A stretch of DNA of 64,000 nucleotides, from positions 496,001 through 560,000 of the forward strand of contig JANFAH010000002.1 in assembly GCA_024663395.1 (NCBI GenBank), given 5' to 3'. The notes below the pieces were generated by a model. The model searched no databases and was not told the DNA's origin. It worked only from the letters and a program-made list of their open reading frames with translations. The position numbers were made by a program, and so were the translations under genes. Positions 1-10,813 of the stretch are shown piece after piece. Numbering within the stretch: the stretch's first letter is position 1; each line of letters opens with the position of its first letter. This stretch comes from Pisolithus tinctorius. Its lineage: Eukaryota; Basidiomycota; Agaricomycetes; Boletales; Pisolithaceae.

Positions 1-765
1 TTTGGCTCAGTTCAACTCGGCCGCACTAAGACCTGGTGGGTTTCTTGCCCTTTCCAAAAGGTCGTTTTATTAATTGTAACAGCGATGCTACCCCGTCTTC
101 ATCCACTGCGAATACTTAGTAGTTACTACCGAAATCATGTCCTTTACTACTATCAATGACCGCAACATCTTGAATTGAAGTCTTAGGTGATCATATATGT
201 GAATGAGCGTACTGTAGTCTACACTGTGACCCAAAATTGGTGCGCACGCGACATTGGTGATTGTACACGCCAGTGTTGCATGAACACAGTGTAGTGTGTG
301 AACGAGTGTATTGTAGTCTACACATTGTGACCCAACATTTGTGTCCACACGACATTGAGGAATTCGATAAGGTAAATCAGTGCTATGCAATTTCCACAAT
401 ATATCATGTAATGTCCAGGTATCGGACAATGACCGCTAGATAGTATATGAGCTAACGACGGCAAAGGCGTCACGCGTACGCCGATAGGGTATGTTTTCGA
501 AGATACCGGTAGTGAATACTCTCTGATAGCAAACGGATTCACTATCATGTTCGCTATCACCACAACCCAATACACGTCTCCTGTAATTTGAATCACTAAT
601 TTTACAAACCAGATTTCAAGCACGGGAATGTTTAGACATGAATTGTATGCAAAAGTACTACATAGAGAGGTAATAGCGAGACCCCGGACAAGGGGGGAGT
701 TGAGGGAGCTGACACTTCAGATATCGGGCGAGGAATATATAGACGTAGTTTGTATGACGAACGGG
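1..765. other. Non-coding flank with a ~100-bp spaced duplication
   Basis: No supportable gene. Two related ~57-bp segments (201-256 and 300-357) both run from GAATGAGCG/GAACGAGTG through TGTAGTCTACA and GTGACCCAA to GACATTG, about 100 bp apart. This is an imperfect direct duplication that explains the short overlapping reading frames here. The rest shows nothing recognisable. Confidence 0.5.
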
Positions 766-1547
766 CTAGACAGTAAAGTAGTAACGAGCTTCGGAGATTC
801 GAGACAAGGGGGATATAGGTGCATAGTCGTCTAATTTGACTTCGAAAAAGCGTAGTTCAGTCAATAAAGATGTGAGCAAGTCAAACACTTGTTCGTACAA
901 GTCTGCAGCTCTGTACCCCATACCCCTGAAACCTTTGCGTGCAATATTCCTCAAAATCCAAACAAGCCATCTCCCTTCTTCAACGTGGGCCTCACATTGT
1001 GAAAAGAACGAGTCAGTTGCAAGTTGGCCCCTGCCCTGTGCATGCCTAAGTTGATCATGGAACTTCTTCGGCCATGTTGACTCCGTGCCCCATTCAGATT
1101 GCCAGTCGGCGATGAGTTGCCTGACTTTCTTGAGTGGAGGGGGTTCCGAAAGTGCCAAAGGGTGTAGGTACGAGTTGGGCTCTGGGTCTGGGGACGCTCC
1201 AACTGCGCTGGTCGGTGTTGGGTTGCGGGTGGTATCTTCACTCTCTGTGACAAGCTTCCTAATAACAGAGTTAATATGTCGAAATATCTGGAGAAGGTGC
1301 TTACTTGGTCCTGTTCCTACGAGTGTAGATCGATCACCGTTGATAGACAGGATCAATCGTACCGGCCGACCTACCTGGCAGCACGAAGTCTTGCTTTCTC
1401 CCTCTGCTCTTCTCGCACTCTGAAAACATGAGTTATATACAGTATAAAGGGAGGTAATAAAAATATTCCGTACCCCGGCTTTGATAGCCAGCGCTCAGTG
1501 GCTGCGCATTGCTTATCTTGCTTCCTCGCAGTGCGTGTGGCTCCCAT
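766..1547 (-). CDS. Hypothetical basic/coiled protein, 4 exons
   Basis: Spliced reading: 1547-1474, 1419-1375, 1316-1305, 1258-766, giving about 207 aa. All joints are GT-AG with matching phase. The third exon is only 12 nt, so that part is the least certain. The N-terminus is lysine/arginine-rich (REEQREKARLRAARNR), then there is a Ser/Pro/Thr-rich linker and a C-terminal region rich in aromatic and charged residues (DWQSEWGTE, RGMGYRAADLYEQVFDLL). No catalytic motif or signal peptide is visible. The basic EKARxR-type start resembles an expanded Agaricomycete family I have seen but cannot name. It lies outside the KDZ element and seems to be host sequence. Confidence 0.5.
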
Positions 1548-2288
1548 GTACGAACATGAAGACGCTAGCTATGGGAAAGGGATGTTGGGTTTAGTTTACA
1601 CGGATACTAAGGGTAATATACAAAACTTACCTGGTGCGACTTGGGAGGAAGCAGATTACAGAGATACTTAGGCTTGACACGTGACGTTCGGACTCAAGAA
1701 ATTTCTCCTGGTCACATGACCATTGTCGTGTGTCTCGGGGTCTGTCATCTCTGACTGTTGGCCTAAGTCGCCGTAGAAGGATCCAGGTACTGAAATCTTT
1801 TCTAGCGTAGCTGAATTAATGGTCTTTTTATCCAGAGTTCTATTGTATGGACTTCCACGCGATCGTCCAAACCCGTCTATCCAAATTTCCCCGAGCTCTG
1901 CGGTAATTGCGTTCGTTGTATCATACAGAAAACAAAATGCTGATTAGACAGTTCCCATTAATGCAGATATTACGATGTGATGGTGGCCATACTAGTGCCC
2001 ACTCAACTTTGGCGAGTTGACAGCAGGGTATCGGCTTCATCCACGGCAAGTGTTATCAATAGCCCGTTACTCACATCGCCTCTAGTATATTATTGTATCA
2101 TGCTGATGCCCCCACAGGTCCACATGGTCTTATATTGAGTTGTATATATCGTACCTGATCGTCCTAATGACAGAGTACACCAATGTCATCCGCTCAATAT
2201 CACGCTGTCAAATTTTTATTTTATTTTCCAGGATTTGGAGACGTGCAGCAATACTATAGACTTCGCGCCTCGATGCTCTACCTACAGC
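1548..2288. other. Intergenic region
   Basis: AT-rich spacer between the divergent genes at 0.77-1.55 and 2.29-4.16 kb, probably holding both promoters. A polypyrimidine run ending in TTTCCAG at about 2,231 could be an intron acceptor, so a short 5' exon of the downstream gene may exist. No repeat or RNA gene is visible. Confidence 0.4.
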
Positions 2289-4158
2289 ATGGACCAATAT
2301 GTTTTCACCTTTCCTCCCACCACCTTCGGCCCCGCAGGAGGTGATTCCGCATGTCCAACTCCAGGGTTCAACTCGTATAATTTCCGGAATCCGTCCGATG
2401 CGCCGTTCCCTCCCAACGCTGCACAATCGCCTCCACAGCCTTTGGAATTGCACAACCCATCCTATGGTTATCCTGCACTGGACCCCGCTCTCTTAGCCAT
2501 TTCCGTCCCTCAGCTCGAGTCATCTCTGACTTCGAGACCCACCCTACCTTCATCTACTGCTCAAGTAATGGCGTCCGCACATGTCCCAATTTCTTGCACC
2601 GTGGTAGACCATCATCCGGACACCACGCCTGCCGAGACTGCCCATTCAAATGCTACCTCTGTCCCCGGCGTGACCACCTCTAGTACACATCCCAATAACG
2701 GCACACCCAACGTTTGCAACGGCGGAGTCTCAGTGGTTAAAGCGGCAGGCAACAAGTCCACTTGGGCTACCCAAAACCCTGGACGGCCAGTCATGCAGCC
2801 TCGTCAGCCACTCTCCGCTGTGGAGAAAGATCATCGCAGCGCGCATGCGGCATCAAGGCAAATTTCTGCAGCACAACGGAGGGATCGTGACACGCTTCTG
2901 AACGATGCCATCCAGTCCCTAGCCAATGAGTTCGAAATGAAGGTACAGGCCGTTGCGACTACACATAACGTTACAAGTGAGAAGGTCAAGAAGCTCCTGG
3001 GCAGTCACAAATATTATCAGAACCCGCGCAGCACGCAACTGGCCAATGCCATTATTCACGACAAGGCAAACGAGGTTAATGAAGGTAATTTCCCACTCTG
3101 ATGCTGTTATATTCCAGCTCTAACTCATGCATCACAGGTCGCGCTCGTGGGGAGAAGCTCTCCCTCCAACAGATTCGGGAGTTGGCAAGGGTGGACCCCA
3201 AATACCAGGACATGACTCAAGATGAAAAAGATGAATTGTTACGTGCCCTCACGGAATATCACACTCTCAAGAACGTGAGTGTTCGCGCTACAAATTCTGC
3301 AGCGGCGCGCGATGCACAGTCGACCTTGGAGCATGTTTTTAAAATAGTGAGTTCTGCGTTCTATTCTAATGATCATCAACTGAATTCCTATAGCTTGATG
3401 GACTTGCCCTTCGCACTGGAATATACGCATGCCTCTTTGCCACTCGTGGACACGTCTACGACTCATCGCAGCCTTTCTGGTACGGAACTGATAATGTCAT
3501 GGACTTTTGGGAGGATGTTATGGACCTCGAACCCGACGAAATCGTTCGTAAACTGGAACAGTGGGCATGCATGCATGGAAAAAGTAGGTCGAGAGTGGCG
3601 TTAAATAGCTATTAAGTATTGAATTACGTTGTTCATACAGACATCGAGGAGCGCAACTCCGTAGAAGGCATGCAGCGAATGTGTGCCCGCATTCTTAATT
3701 CTGGTCTCCATGAGTATTCGTTCTACCTTCTAACAGCTCCTGACATGCGCGTATACACAGGTGTTGTTGCCAAGAAAAAAATCCGAATCAACTTCGTCAA
3801 TTTTGAGGTGGCCATCAAGGAGAAATACGGCATCGAGCTACTTGGGTGGCCGGAGAGTGTTCCATTCCAGTCTCCTCGCGCCACTACAAATGCTGAACAC
3901 CTCCGTACCCTTCGTGACGCACTTAAAGCAGGTACATGTCGTTGGGCGTACATGTCTATGCAACAACGTATGCAACATGCGGATCGACTTAAGGAACGAC
4001 GAATTGCTGGGGAAGCGGTTGGAAAACCTCGCAAGAAGCGCTCCGATGCGGGCAGGAAATGCCGCCGCACAGCACCAGGCAAGGGGAAAGCTCCAAAAAG
4101 CGTCGCATTGATCGACTCGTCTTCGGAGGACAACAGCTCCACGGAAGATGACGAGTAA
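2289..4158 (+). CDS. Conserved uncharacterised Agaricomycete protein, 4 exons
   Basis: Exons 2289-3084, 3138-3346, 3394-3583 and 3641-4158; phases agree at every joint. The N-terminal ~180 residues are low-complexity Pro/Ser/Thr. After that comes a conserved core: a helical AxxNEFEMKVQAVATTHNVT segment, KVKKLLGSHKYYQNPR, then LSLQQIRELARVDPKYQDMT, a central TGIYACLFATRGHVYD and WYGTDNVMDF segment, VNFEVAIKEKYGIELLGWP, and a basic nuclear-localisation-like tail with an acidic serine-rich end. This order matches a large expanded family of Agaricomycete hypothetical proteins, often near transposons. I know no domain assignment or function. The start is the first ATG of the open frame; an upstream exon cannot be excluded. 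Confidence 0.72.
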
Positions 4159-4449
4159 TGAGATGTAAGTTTTTATCCACCCTACTTTAATACTTCGTCA
4201 CGCACGCATTTTAACGCAGGATTTTCCGGTCGCTGTCGATGTAACGCACTTATATATCTTCCGAAAGTTATGCACAGTCACGCGCCGTAGATCAATTCAT
4301 TCATGCATCCACTGCCCTTCTATATACACTGTACGTCTGCGTGAAAATCCGATGTTTTTACAATATACAACAGTCGTGATACGCGTACTTGGTGAGGAGA
4401 CTATGTCCAACGGTGTTTGCCGAACACATGACAACTGGTGTGTCACCCA
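4159..4449. other. Short intergenic spacer
   Basis: 3' flank of the preceding gene leading into the satellite block. Nothing recognisable seen. Confidence 0.4.
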
Positions 4450-4972
4450 GTGCGATGCGGCTCTGGTAGCTTGATGCTTAGTACATAGTATCCAGCAATA
4501 ATCAATAATATGTTACAGAGCACTAGCTAGCCATGGGTACTATACGGCCGTGAAAGTTCGATGTTTGTGCATTGTCTTGTTGTTGAGATATGTGAGCTCG
4601 CTGTCGACAACGGCGACGAGAGGGCACGTGCGTGGGAAGTACAGGTGGGCGTTGATGACAAATCCCAGTGCGATGCGGCACGGCTCTGGTAGCTTAGTAC
4701 AGCGATCATCAATAATATGTTACAGAGCACTAGCTAGACATGGGTACTATACGGCCGTGAAAGTCCAATGTTTGTGCGTTGTGTAGTTGTTGAGATATGC
4801 GAGTTTGCTGTCGGCAACGGCGACGAGAGGTGTTGGGGATGACGCGTCACGTGCGTGGGAAGTATGCGTGGTGTGTTGATGACAAATCCTAGTGCGACGC
4901 GGCACAGCTCTGGTAGCTTAGTACATAGTATCTAGTGGTAATTAATAATATGTTACAGAATGCTAGCTAGAC
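4450..4972. repeat. ~233-bp satellite, left block
   Basis: About 2.3 tandem units of ~207-233 bp, landmarked by CTAGCTAGACATGGGTAC at about 4,523 and 4,730, and truncated at 4,963. Each unit also carries TACGGCCGTGAAAG, CGACAACGGCGACGAGAG, CACGTGCGTGGGAAGTA and TGTTACAG. The same unit in the same orientation resumes at 23,421, directly after element A. The block is therefore the split target of the KDZ insertion. Confidence 0.85.
4966..4972. repeat. Target-site duplication, left copy (GCTAGAC)
   Basis: GCTAGAC at the satellite side of element A's left end is repeated at 23,421-23,427 next to its right end. Uninterrupted satellite units read GCTAGCTAGACATGAG, so joining the flanks rebuilds a unit. 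An 8-bp duplication with one mismatch (AGCTAGAC/CGCTAGAC) is also possible. Because GAC may belong to the element end, the boundary is uncertain by about 3 bp. Confidence 0.65.
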
Positions 4973-5049
4973 CACATAGTGTAGTCACACTTAGTCACAA
5001 CACATGGGCAGCCTGTGCGCCAAAACACCAACACTTATATAGACCCTGA

Positions 5050-7345
5050 GACGGGCCCACCTAAATAGATCAGCCGGTACACATGGACAGGCCCGAGGGA
5101 CTAAAGTGAGAGCAACATATGTACGGGCCCGTAAGTGCATTACCACAACATATGGGAGGGCCCGTGGTGGGTAAGGATGTTGAAACATTTAGACGGGCCC
5201 GTGACCAATTAAGTATACTGAGCTGCTGTAAGACATGGGACGGGCCCGTCCTAGTAGGTTACACCCCTGTCGCAACATCAAGGCGGGCCCGCCTATCATA
5301 ACATGGAGAGGGTCACAATATAAGGACGGGCCCGTCTATGATTAGAATACAAAGTTGGCAACATATGGACGGGCCCGTCCACAGTAAGATGTACCTCTGA
5401 CGAAACATAAAGACGGGCCCGTCAGTAATCTCATGTATAGCATCACAACATATGGACGGGCCCTTCAGTAGTATTATTTATATCGTCACAACATATGGGC
5501 AGGCCCGGCCCCAGTAAGATGTACCCTGTCGAAACATATAGACGGGCCCATCACTAGTATCATTTAATAGAGTCACAATATATGGATGGGCCCGTCAGTA
5601 ATCTCAGGTATAGCATCACAACATATGGACGGGCCCTTCAGTAATATTATTTATATTGTCACAACTTATGGACGGGCCCGTCAGTAATCTCATGTATAGC
5701 ATCACGACATATGGACGGGCCCATCACTAGTATCATTTAATAGAGTCACAATATATGGATGGGCCCGTCAGTAATCTCAGGTATAGCATCACAACATATG
5801 GACGGGCCCTTCAGTAGTATTATTTATATCGTCACAACATATGGGCGGGCCCGGCTCCAGTAACATGTACCCTCTCGAAACATAAAGGCGGGCCCGTCAC
5901 TAATATCATTTAATAGAGTCACAACATATGGACGGGCCTGTCCACAGTAAGATGTACCTCTAACGAAACATAAAGATGGGCCCGTCAGTAATCTCACGTA
6001 TAGCATCATAACATATGGACGGGCCCTTCAGTAGTATCATGTATATCGTCACAACAAATGGACGGGCCCGGCCCCAGTAAGATGTACCCTGTCGAATCAT
6101 AAAGACGGGCCCATCACTAATATCATTTAATAGAGTCACAACATATGGACGGGCCCTTCAGTAGTATTATTTATATTGTCACAGCATATGGACGGGCCCG
6201 TCCACAGTAAGATGTACCTCTGACGAAACATATGGACGGGCCCTTCAGTAGTATTATTTATATCGTCACAACATATGGGCGGCCCGGCCCCAGTACGATA
6301 TACCCTGTCGAAACATAAAGACGGGCCCGTCACTAGTATCATTCAATAGAGTCACAACATATGGACGGGCCCTTCAGTAGTATTATTTATATCGTCACAA
6401 CATATGGGCGGGCCCGGCCCCAGTACAATGTACCCTGTCGAAACATAAAGACAGGCCCGTCACTAGTATCATTCAATAGAGTCACAACATATGGACGGGC
6501 CCTTCAGTAGTATTATTTATATCGTCACAACATATGGGCGGGCCCGGCCCCAGTACGATGTACCCTGTCGAAACATAAAGACAGGCCCGTCACTAGTATC
6601 ATTCAATAGAGTCACAACATATGGACGGGCCCTTCAGTAATATTATTTATATTTTCACAACATATGGACGGGCCCGTCAGTAATCTCATGTATAGCATTG
6701 CAACATATGGACGGGCCCTTCAGTAGTACCATGTATATCGTCACAACAAATGGACGGGCCAGGCCCCAGTAAGATGTACCCTGTCGAAACATAAAGGCGG
6801 GCCTGTCACTAATATCATTTAATAGAGCCACAATATATGGACGGGCCCTTCAGTAGTATTATTTATATTGTCACAGCATATGGACGGGCCCGTCCGCAGT
6901 AAGATGTACCCCCGACGCAACATAAAGACGGGCCTTCAGTAGTATCGTGTACATCGTCACAACAAATGGACGGGCCCATCTAGCAAGATGCACCCCTGTC
7001 ACAACATAAGGACAAGCCCATGTATGGTATTCTTAGGCAGCAGAAAGGGAGATCCAAGCTATCGACATAAGGATGGCCCGTGTAAGGCATTCTCAGGCAG
7101 CAGAAAGGGAGATCAAAGGGATCTACATAAGGACGGGCCCAACCATGGTATTCTCAGGAAGAAGATAAGGGAAAACAAAAACCAGCGTTACAACATAAGA
7201 CGGGCCGATCCGTCTATTGCAGGATTACAAACCCTCGGCACCGTATAAGACGGGCCAATCCGTCATATCATAGATACTCACCGTAAATGGACGGGCCTAT
7301 CCATATTGGGTTATCCCCCTGTCACAATATAAGACGGGCCCAGGA
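5050..7345 (+). repeat. Left terminal minisatellite array of element A
   Basis: About 40 degenerate units of ~55 bp. Each has the palindromic core GACGGGCCCGTC followed by AGTAATATCATTTATA-type or CAGTAAGATGTACC-type spacer and (CA)CAACATATG or GAAACATAAA before the next core. Many cores have lost a CpG (ACAGGCCCGT, ATGGGCCCAT). A higher-order unit of 130 bp repeats three times at 6,291, 6,421 and 6,551. From about 6,990 the units become irregular and include a repeated GGCAGCAGAAAGGGAGATC segment. The array is inverted relative to 21.85-23.42 kb, so together they act as long terminal inverted repeats. Confidence 0.9.
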
Positions 7346-7760
7346 AGACAAGAAATGAAGAAAGTGGAACCTCTCGCACTATAGAGTATCTGAATTTCCC
7401 ACTATAAATTGTGTTTCACGTTGGACGATTTGCCTATTCAGTTGGAATCTCAGGCGCTGGTCTATGTAGCTGCGAGGCAGGACTCTGCCATTGGAGCAGA
7501 CGGGAAACACGCAAAACAAACGGCAATGCTATTCCAGAACAACGCATAATATTTTTATCTGAGCCTCTGCGTCATATATGCATTCAGGATTATTGACTTG
7601 TACCGGTATTGCCGTCATGCCGTGGGAATCATTCATAGGCGGGATAAAAAATGCACATCCACGTATCTCGTTGTCCGTCTTTAACTTCTGACTCTTCCAG
7701 TCTCCAATCACCGTCACCACTCTCACTGTCGAACTACTCCATCGTCTCGTCTTCAGAAAC

Positions 7761-9423
7761 ATGTTGTTGTCGTCGTCTAGCAAGCTCTTCAAGAAATCGC
7801 CTGAGCTCGATGCTGCGGCCAACCGCATACTTCAAATTTACTTCAAGGATATCGCGGAAAGCAGCAAGCTGGGAAAGGCGGACAAGATTGCGAAGTGGAA
7901 AGGTGCCATCAAGGCGATAAATGATGAACTAGTGCGTCATAGCCTCATCACATTTTTTCACTGACTGATGTATTCAGGATGCTGTACGCGACCTCATCAC
8001 TAGGACAGATGAGATTCCGATGACCCTCATCGGCGTCGACACGTTCTTAAAGTGGCATGAAGACCTCGGCTCGATCGACCACCCATGGCCTGAGTGGAAG
8101 ACCGCCCTATCCCCTTCCAAAACCGACGTCGCCAACCACAAGTGGCTCGACATCATCGAGCATCGATACGACTACCACCGGTTGGGCCTCCCTATGCCCC
8201 GTGTCATGCCAACACTGACACCACCCGCTCAAGAGACCGAAATGCCTAAGAGCGACAAAGGAAAGCGGAAAGCGACTGAGGCAGAGTTGGAGCAAATGAT
8301 GGCGGAGAGCTCGCACAGGATGGAGGTGGACGATGAGGGTGAAGACGAGGTGCCAGAAAAGGAGGACGAGGAGGAAGAACCAGCGCGAGGCAGGCAGAAG
8401 CGCAAAGCTGCCGCAAAAACGACGTCCCATCGATCCAGAGGTCGATCCCGCTCTAGGAAGGCAACAGCGGAAACCGACGATGAAGACGACGTTCCCGCTC
8501 AAGGCCAATCGAAACGTAAGCCTCGTCCACCGTCGGACGGACAATACGGTCGCGCTGCCCTAGCTGCCAGAAGGACGCCTTCCCCCGACCCCCATTCCTG
8601 CGAGTCGTGCCGCAGACGCAAGGTCCGATGCGACAGGAACCCCGGGAAGTCCTGCTTCCCATGCAACAGTCGCAAGATTCGATGTAGCCATGCCAAAGGC
8701 GGGATTGCCACTCCAACTCGACGGAATCCATCACGAGCCAGGGGAAAAAAGCGAGCTCGAAGTCTGTCCCCGACAATGGAGACCGAAGAATCCCAAAGCC
8801 CAAAGGAACGTCCCCAAAAGCGACACATTTCGATGGCTTTCAAAGCCATCAACGCTGGGGTTGGGCCCTCCAACCAGGGAGAGACGATCCCCGAGGGATC
8901 TTCACTCAGTATGTTCTCAATTTCATGTATCTACGCTGACTCAATATTTATTCAGAGATTCATATTCCTGCATTCAAACGCAGGGATTCCCGCCCAATCC
9001 CAGCTGCTGTACGAGCGGATTCGATCGTCGAGGCTGGCCCATCTGTTGCGCAGCTGGTAGAGGAATCTACGGTAGCAGGTACGTTTAATCACTCCACATT
9101 TATGATAATTATTGTGGTTAATCCTTGTATTCAAAGCAGACACCCGCCCATCGACAGCTGCAGCACCCGCCCAACTCACAGCTGCTGCAACTCCCAGCGC
9201 ACCGTCACCCGTCTGTGCCCCAATCGCCGAGGTGTTGCAAACGTCCAACACGTTCGAAGAGCGAATCGAAGATCTGGAACGTCGACTCCGCGATGCTGAG
9301 GCCCACCGCCAATATTACGAGGACCGAATGTATGATTTCCAAATACAACAAGACGAAACCATGCAGACGCTGGACAGGATGGCTCGCGAGCTGGAGGCTC
9401 TGCGTATTCGGGTATATGGATGA
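7761..9423 (+). CDS. KDZ cargo gene 1: Zn2Cys6-like, coiled-coil protein
   Basis: Exons 7761-7931, 7978-8908, 8956-9078 and 9140-9423, all GT-AG with consistent phase (about 502 aa). The N-terminal ~115 residues are helical and acidic/aromatic, followed by an acidic, lysine-rich disordered stretch with R/S repeats. Around residues 245-285 is a CX2CX6CX7CX2CX6C cluster (CESCRRRKVRCD...CFPCNSRKIRC), the spacing of fungal Zn(II)2Cys6 DNA-binding domains. The C-terminus (FEERIEDLERRLRDAEAHR onward) is a coiled coil. No fungal transcription-factor middle domain is seen. It probably binds DNA, perhaps the element's own arrays; that role is inference. The start is the ATG opening the first splice-compatible exon. 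It lies between the left array and the transposase. Confidence 0.75.
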
Positions 9424-10813
9424 CCATTGGGTGACGATCTCATTGATCTCTTTGGGCCTCTGGCAGATGAGACAAGGGTGGATAGGACAGCAGGGTGAAT
9501 GAGGCCGTCTATCATTTTACTCCTCCACGGTACATACGATGTCATTTTATATTTCCGTTTTAATTGAGCACTCCTGCTGCATCGTATATTCAACCTTTAT
9601 TTAAGAGTGAGAAAAAGACAATAATGGCTAGACAGCCAACAGAATTGCGAAGGATAATCTCATTCTACTAAAACAACCGCTGATGTATCCCGATAGGCGG
9701 AAGCTTAGCGAATGCATGGCTTTGCGATATAGCATAGTTAACATGAAACTTATAAAATGAGACAGGGGGATGGTCTCATTCTGCTAAAACCGGAGTCGAT
9801 GGAGCCTGATAGACGGAACCCGAATGCGCAGGCTATGCTATTTGCAGCGTTCACTTGGGATTTACAAAACACGATAACGGCTAATAATAGGATAACAATG
9901 CAAAGAAAGATGTCAGCCTGCGAAAACAGCATTCCGTGGATCCCGATAGAAACATCTGAGTCTGCTAAGACGGCCGCTGATGAATCCCAATAGACAGACA
10001 CCTAGCGAACGAGCGGCTATGCTATTTACAGTGTTCACTTGGGAGTTACAAAACAAGATAACGGCTAATAATAGGATGACAATGCAAAGGAAGATGTCAG
10101 CCTGCGAAAACAGCATTCCGTGGATCCCGATAGATGGAACCCTTCCAAATGAGCGGCCTGCGCAATATGCAAGGCTGATATGGACTGTCTCGACCTGCTA
10201 ACATGGCATTCGATGGATCCTGATAGACAGAACCCTTCAAAGTGAGCGGACTGTGTGAGATACAAGGCTGAGAGAAATTGGTCATCGGATGCAAATGCAA
10301 AGCAATATTCTCATTGCGCTAACGTAGGATCCAAGGTATGCCCACAGGTGGGACATGTGCAAACGAGCGGAGTGTGAGATTTGCAAGGTTCAATTCAGGG
10401 AGAAAGTTGCATTCTGCTATTGTAGGAGCCAATGTATTTCGATAGGCGGAAGCTTGGCAAATGAGCGGATAAATATTTCTCAGGAGACGGAAATACAACC
10501 AAGGGCATTCAGCCAGTCACTAGTGCCCAATTCACCCTCTGCAGTGAGCAATAAATATTCTGTTTCCCAACAATGGTTTGTTGCCGTTCATCTCAGCCCG
10601 CGGACGCACGAGCCTTTCACGACAGACGATATACATACTCATGTCATACCAGACATATCCACAATGGAAATAAAACATGCAAAAGGTGAATAAATGGGCT
10701 AGCTTGCCACTGGACGTCTCCTGTGAAGTACCCGCTGACCCGCCCATCAGCTACAGGGCGGAATGCAAGGGCGGGGGACGGAAACTGCAGGTTCACATTG
10801 AGCTAACATTTAA
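9424..10813. repeat. Internal subterminal repeats of element A
   Basis: No gene. A ~183-bp direct duplication (9,834 and 10,017 share TATGCTATTTRCAGYGTTCA and AACAGCATTCCGTGGATCCC). A shorter motif resembling GGATCCCGATAGACGGAACC followed by AAATGAGCGG recurs about every 100 bp at roughly 9,680, 9,800, 9,985, 10,120, 10,215 and 10,430. The clustering beside the transposase suggests secondary protein-binding or structural sites. The final ~300 bp before the transposase stop show nothing more. Confidence 0.65.

Noticed and set aside
5050..7345. CRISPR array
   Set aside because: Regularly spaced palindromic repeats, but the DNA is eukaryotic, spacers are themselves repeated, units are degenerate and there is no cas gene.
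4973..7345. Subtelomeric repeat or telomere
   Set aside because: No TTAGGG-type repeat. The arrays are inverted around one gene block, end inside a satellite, and recur at element B.
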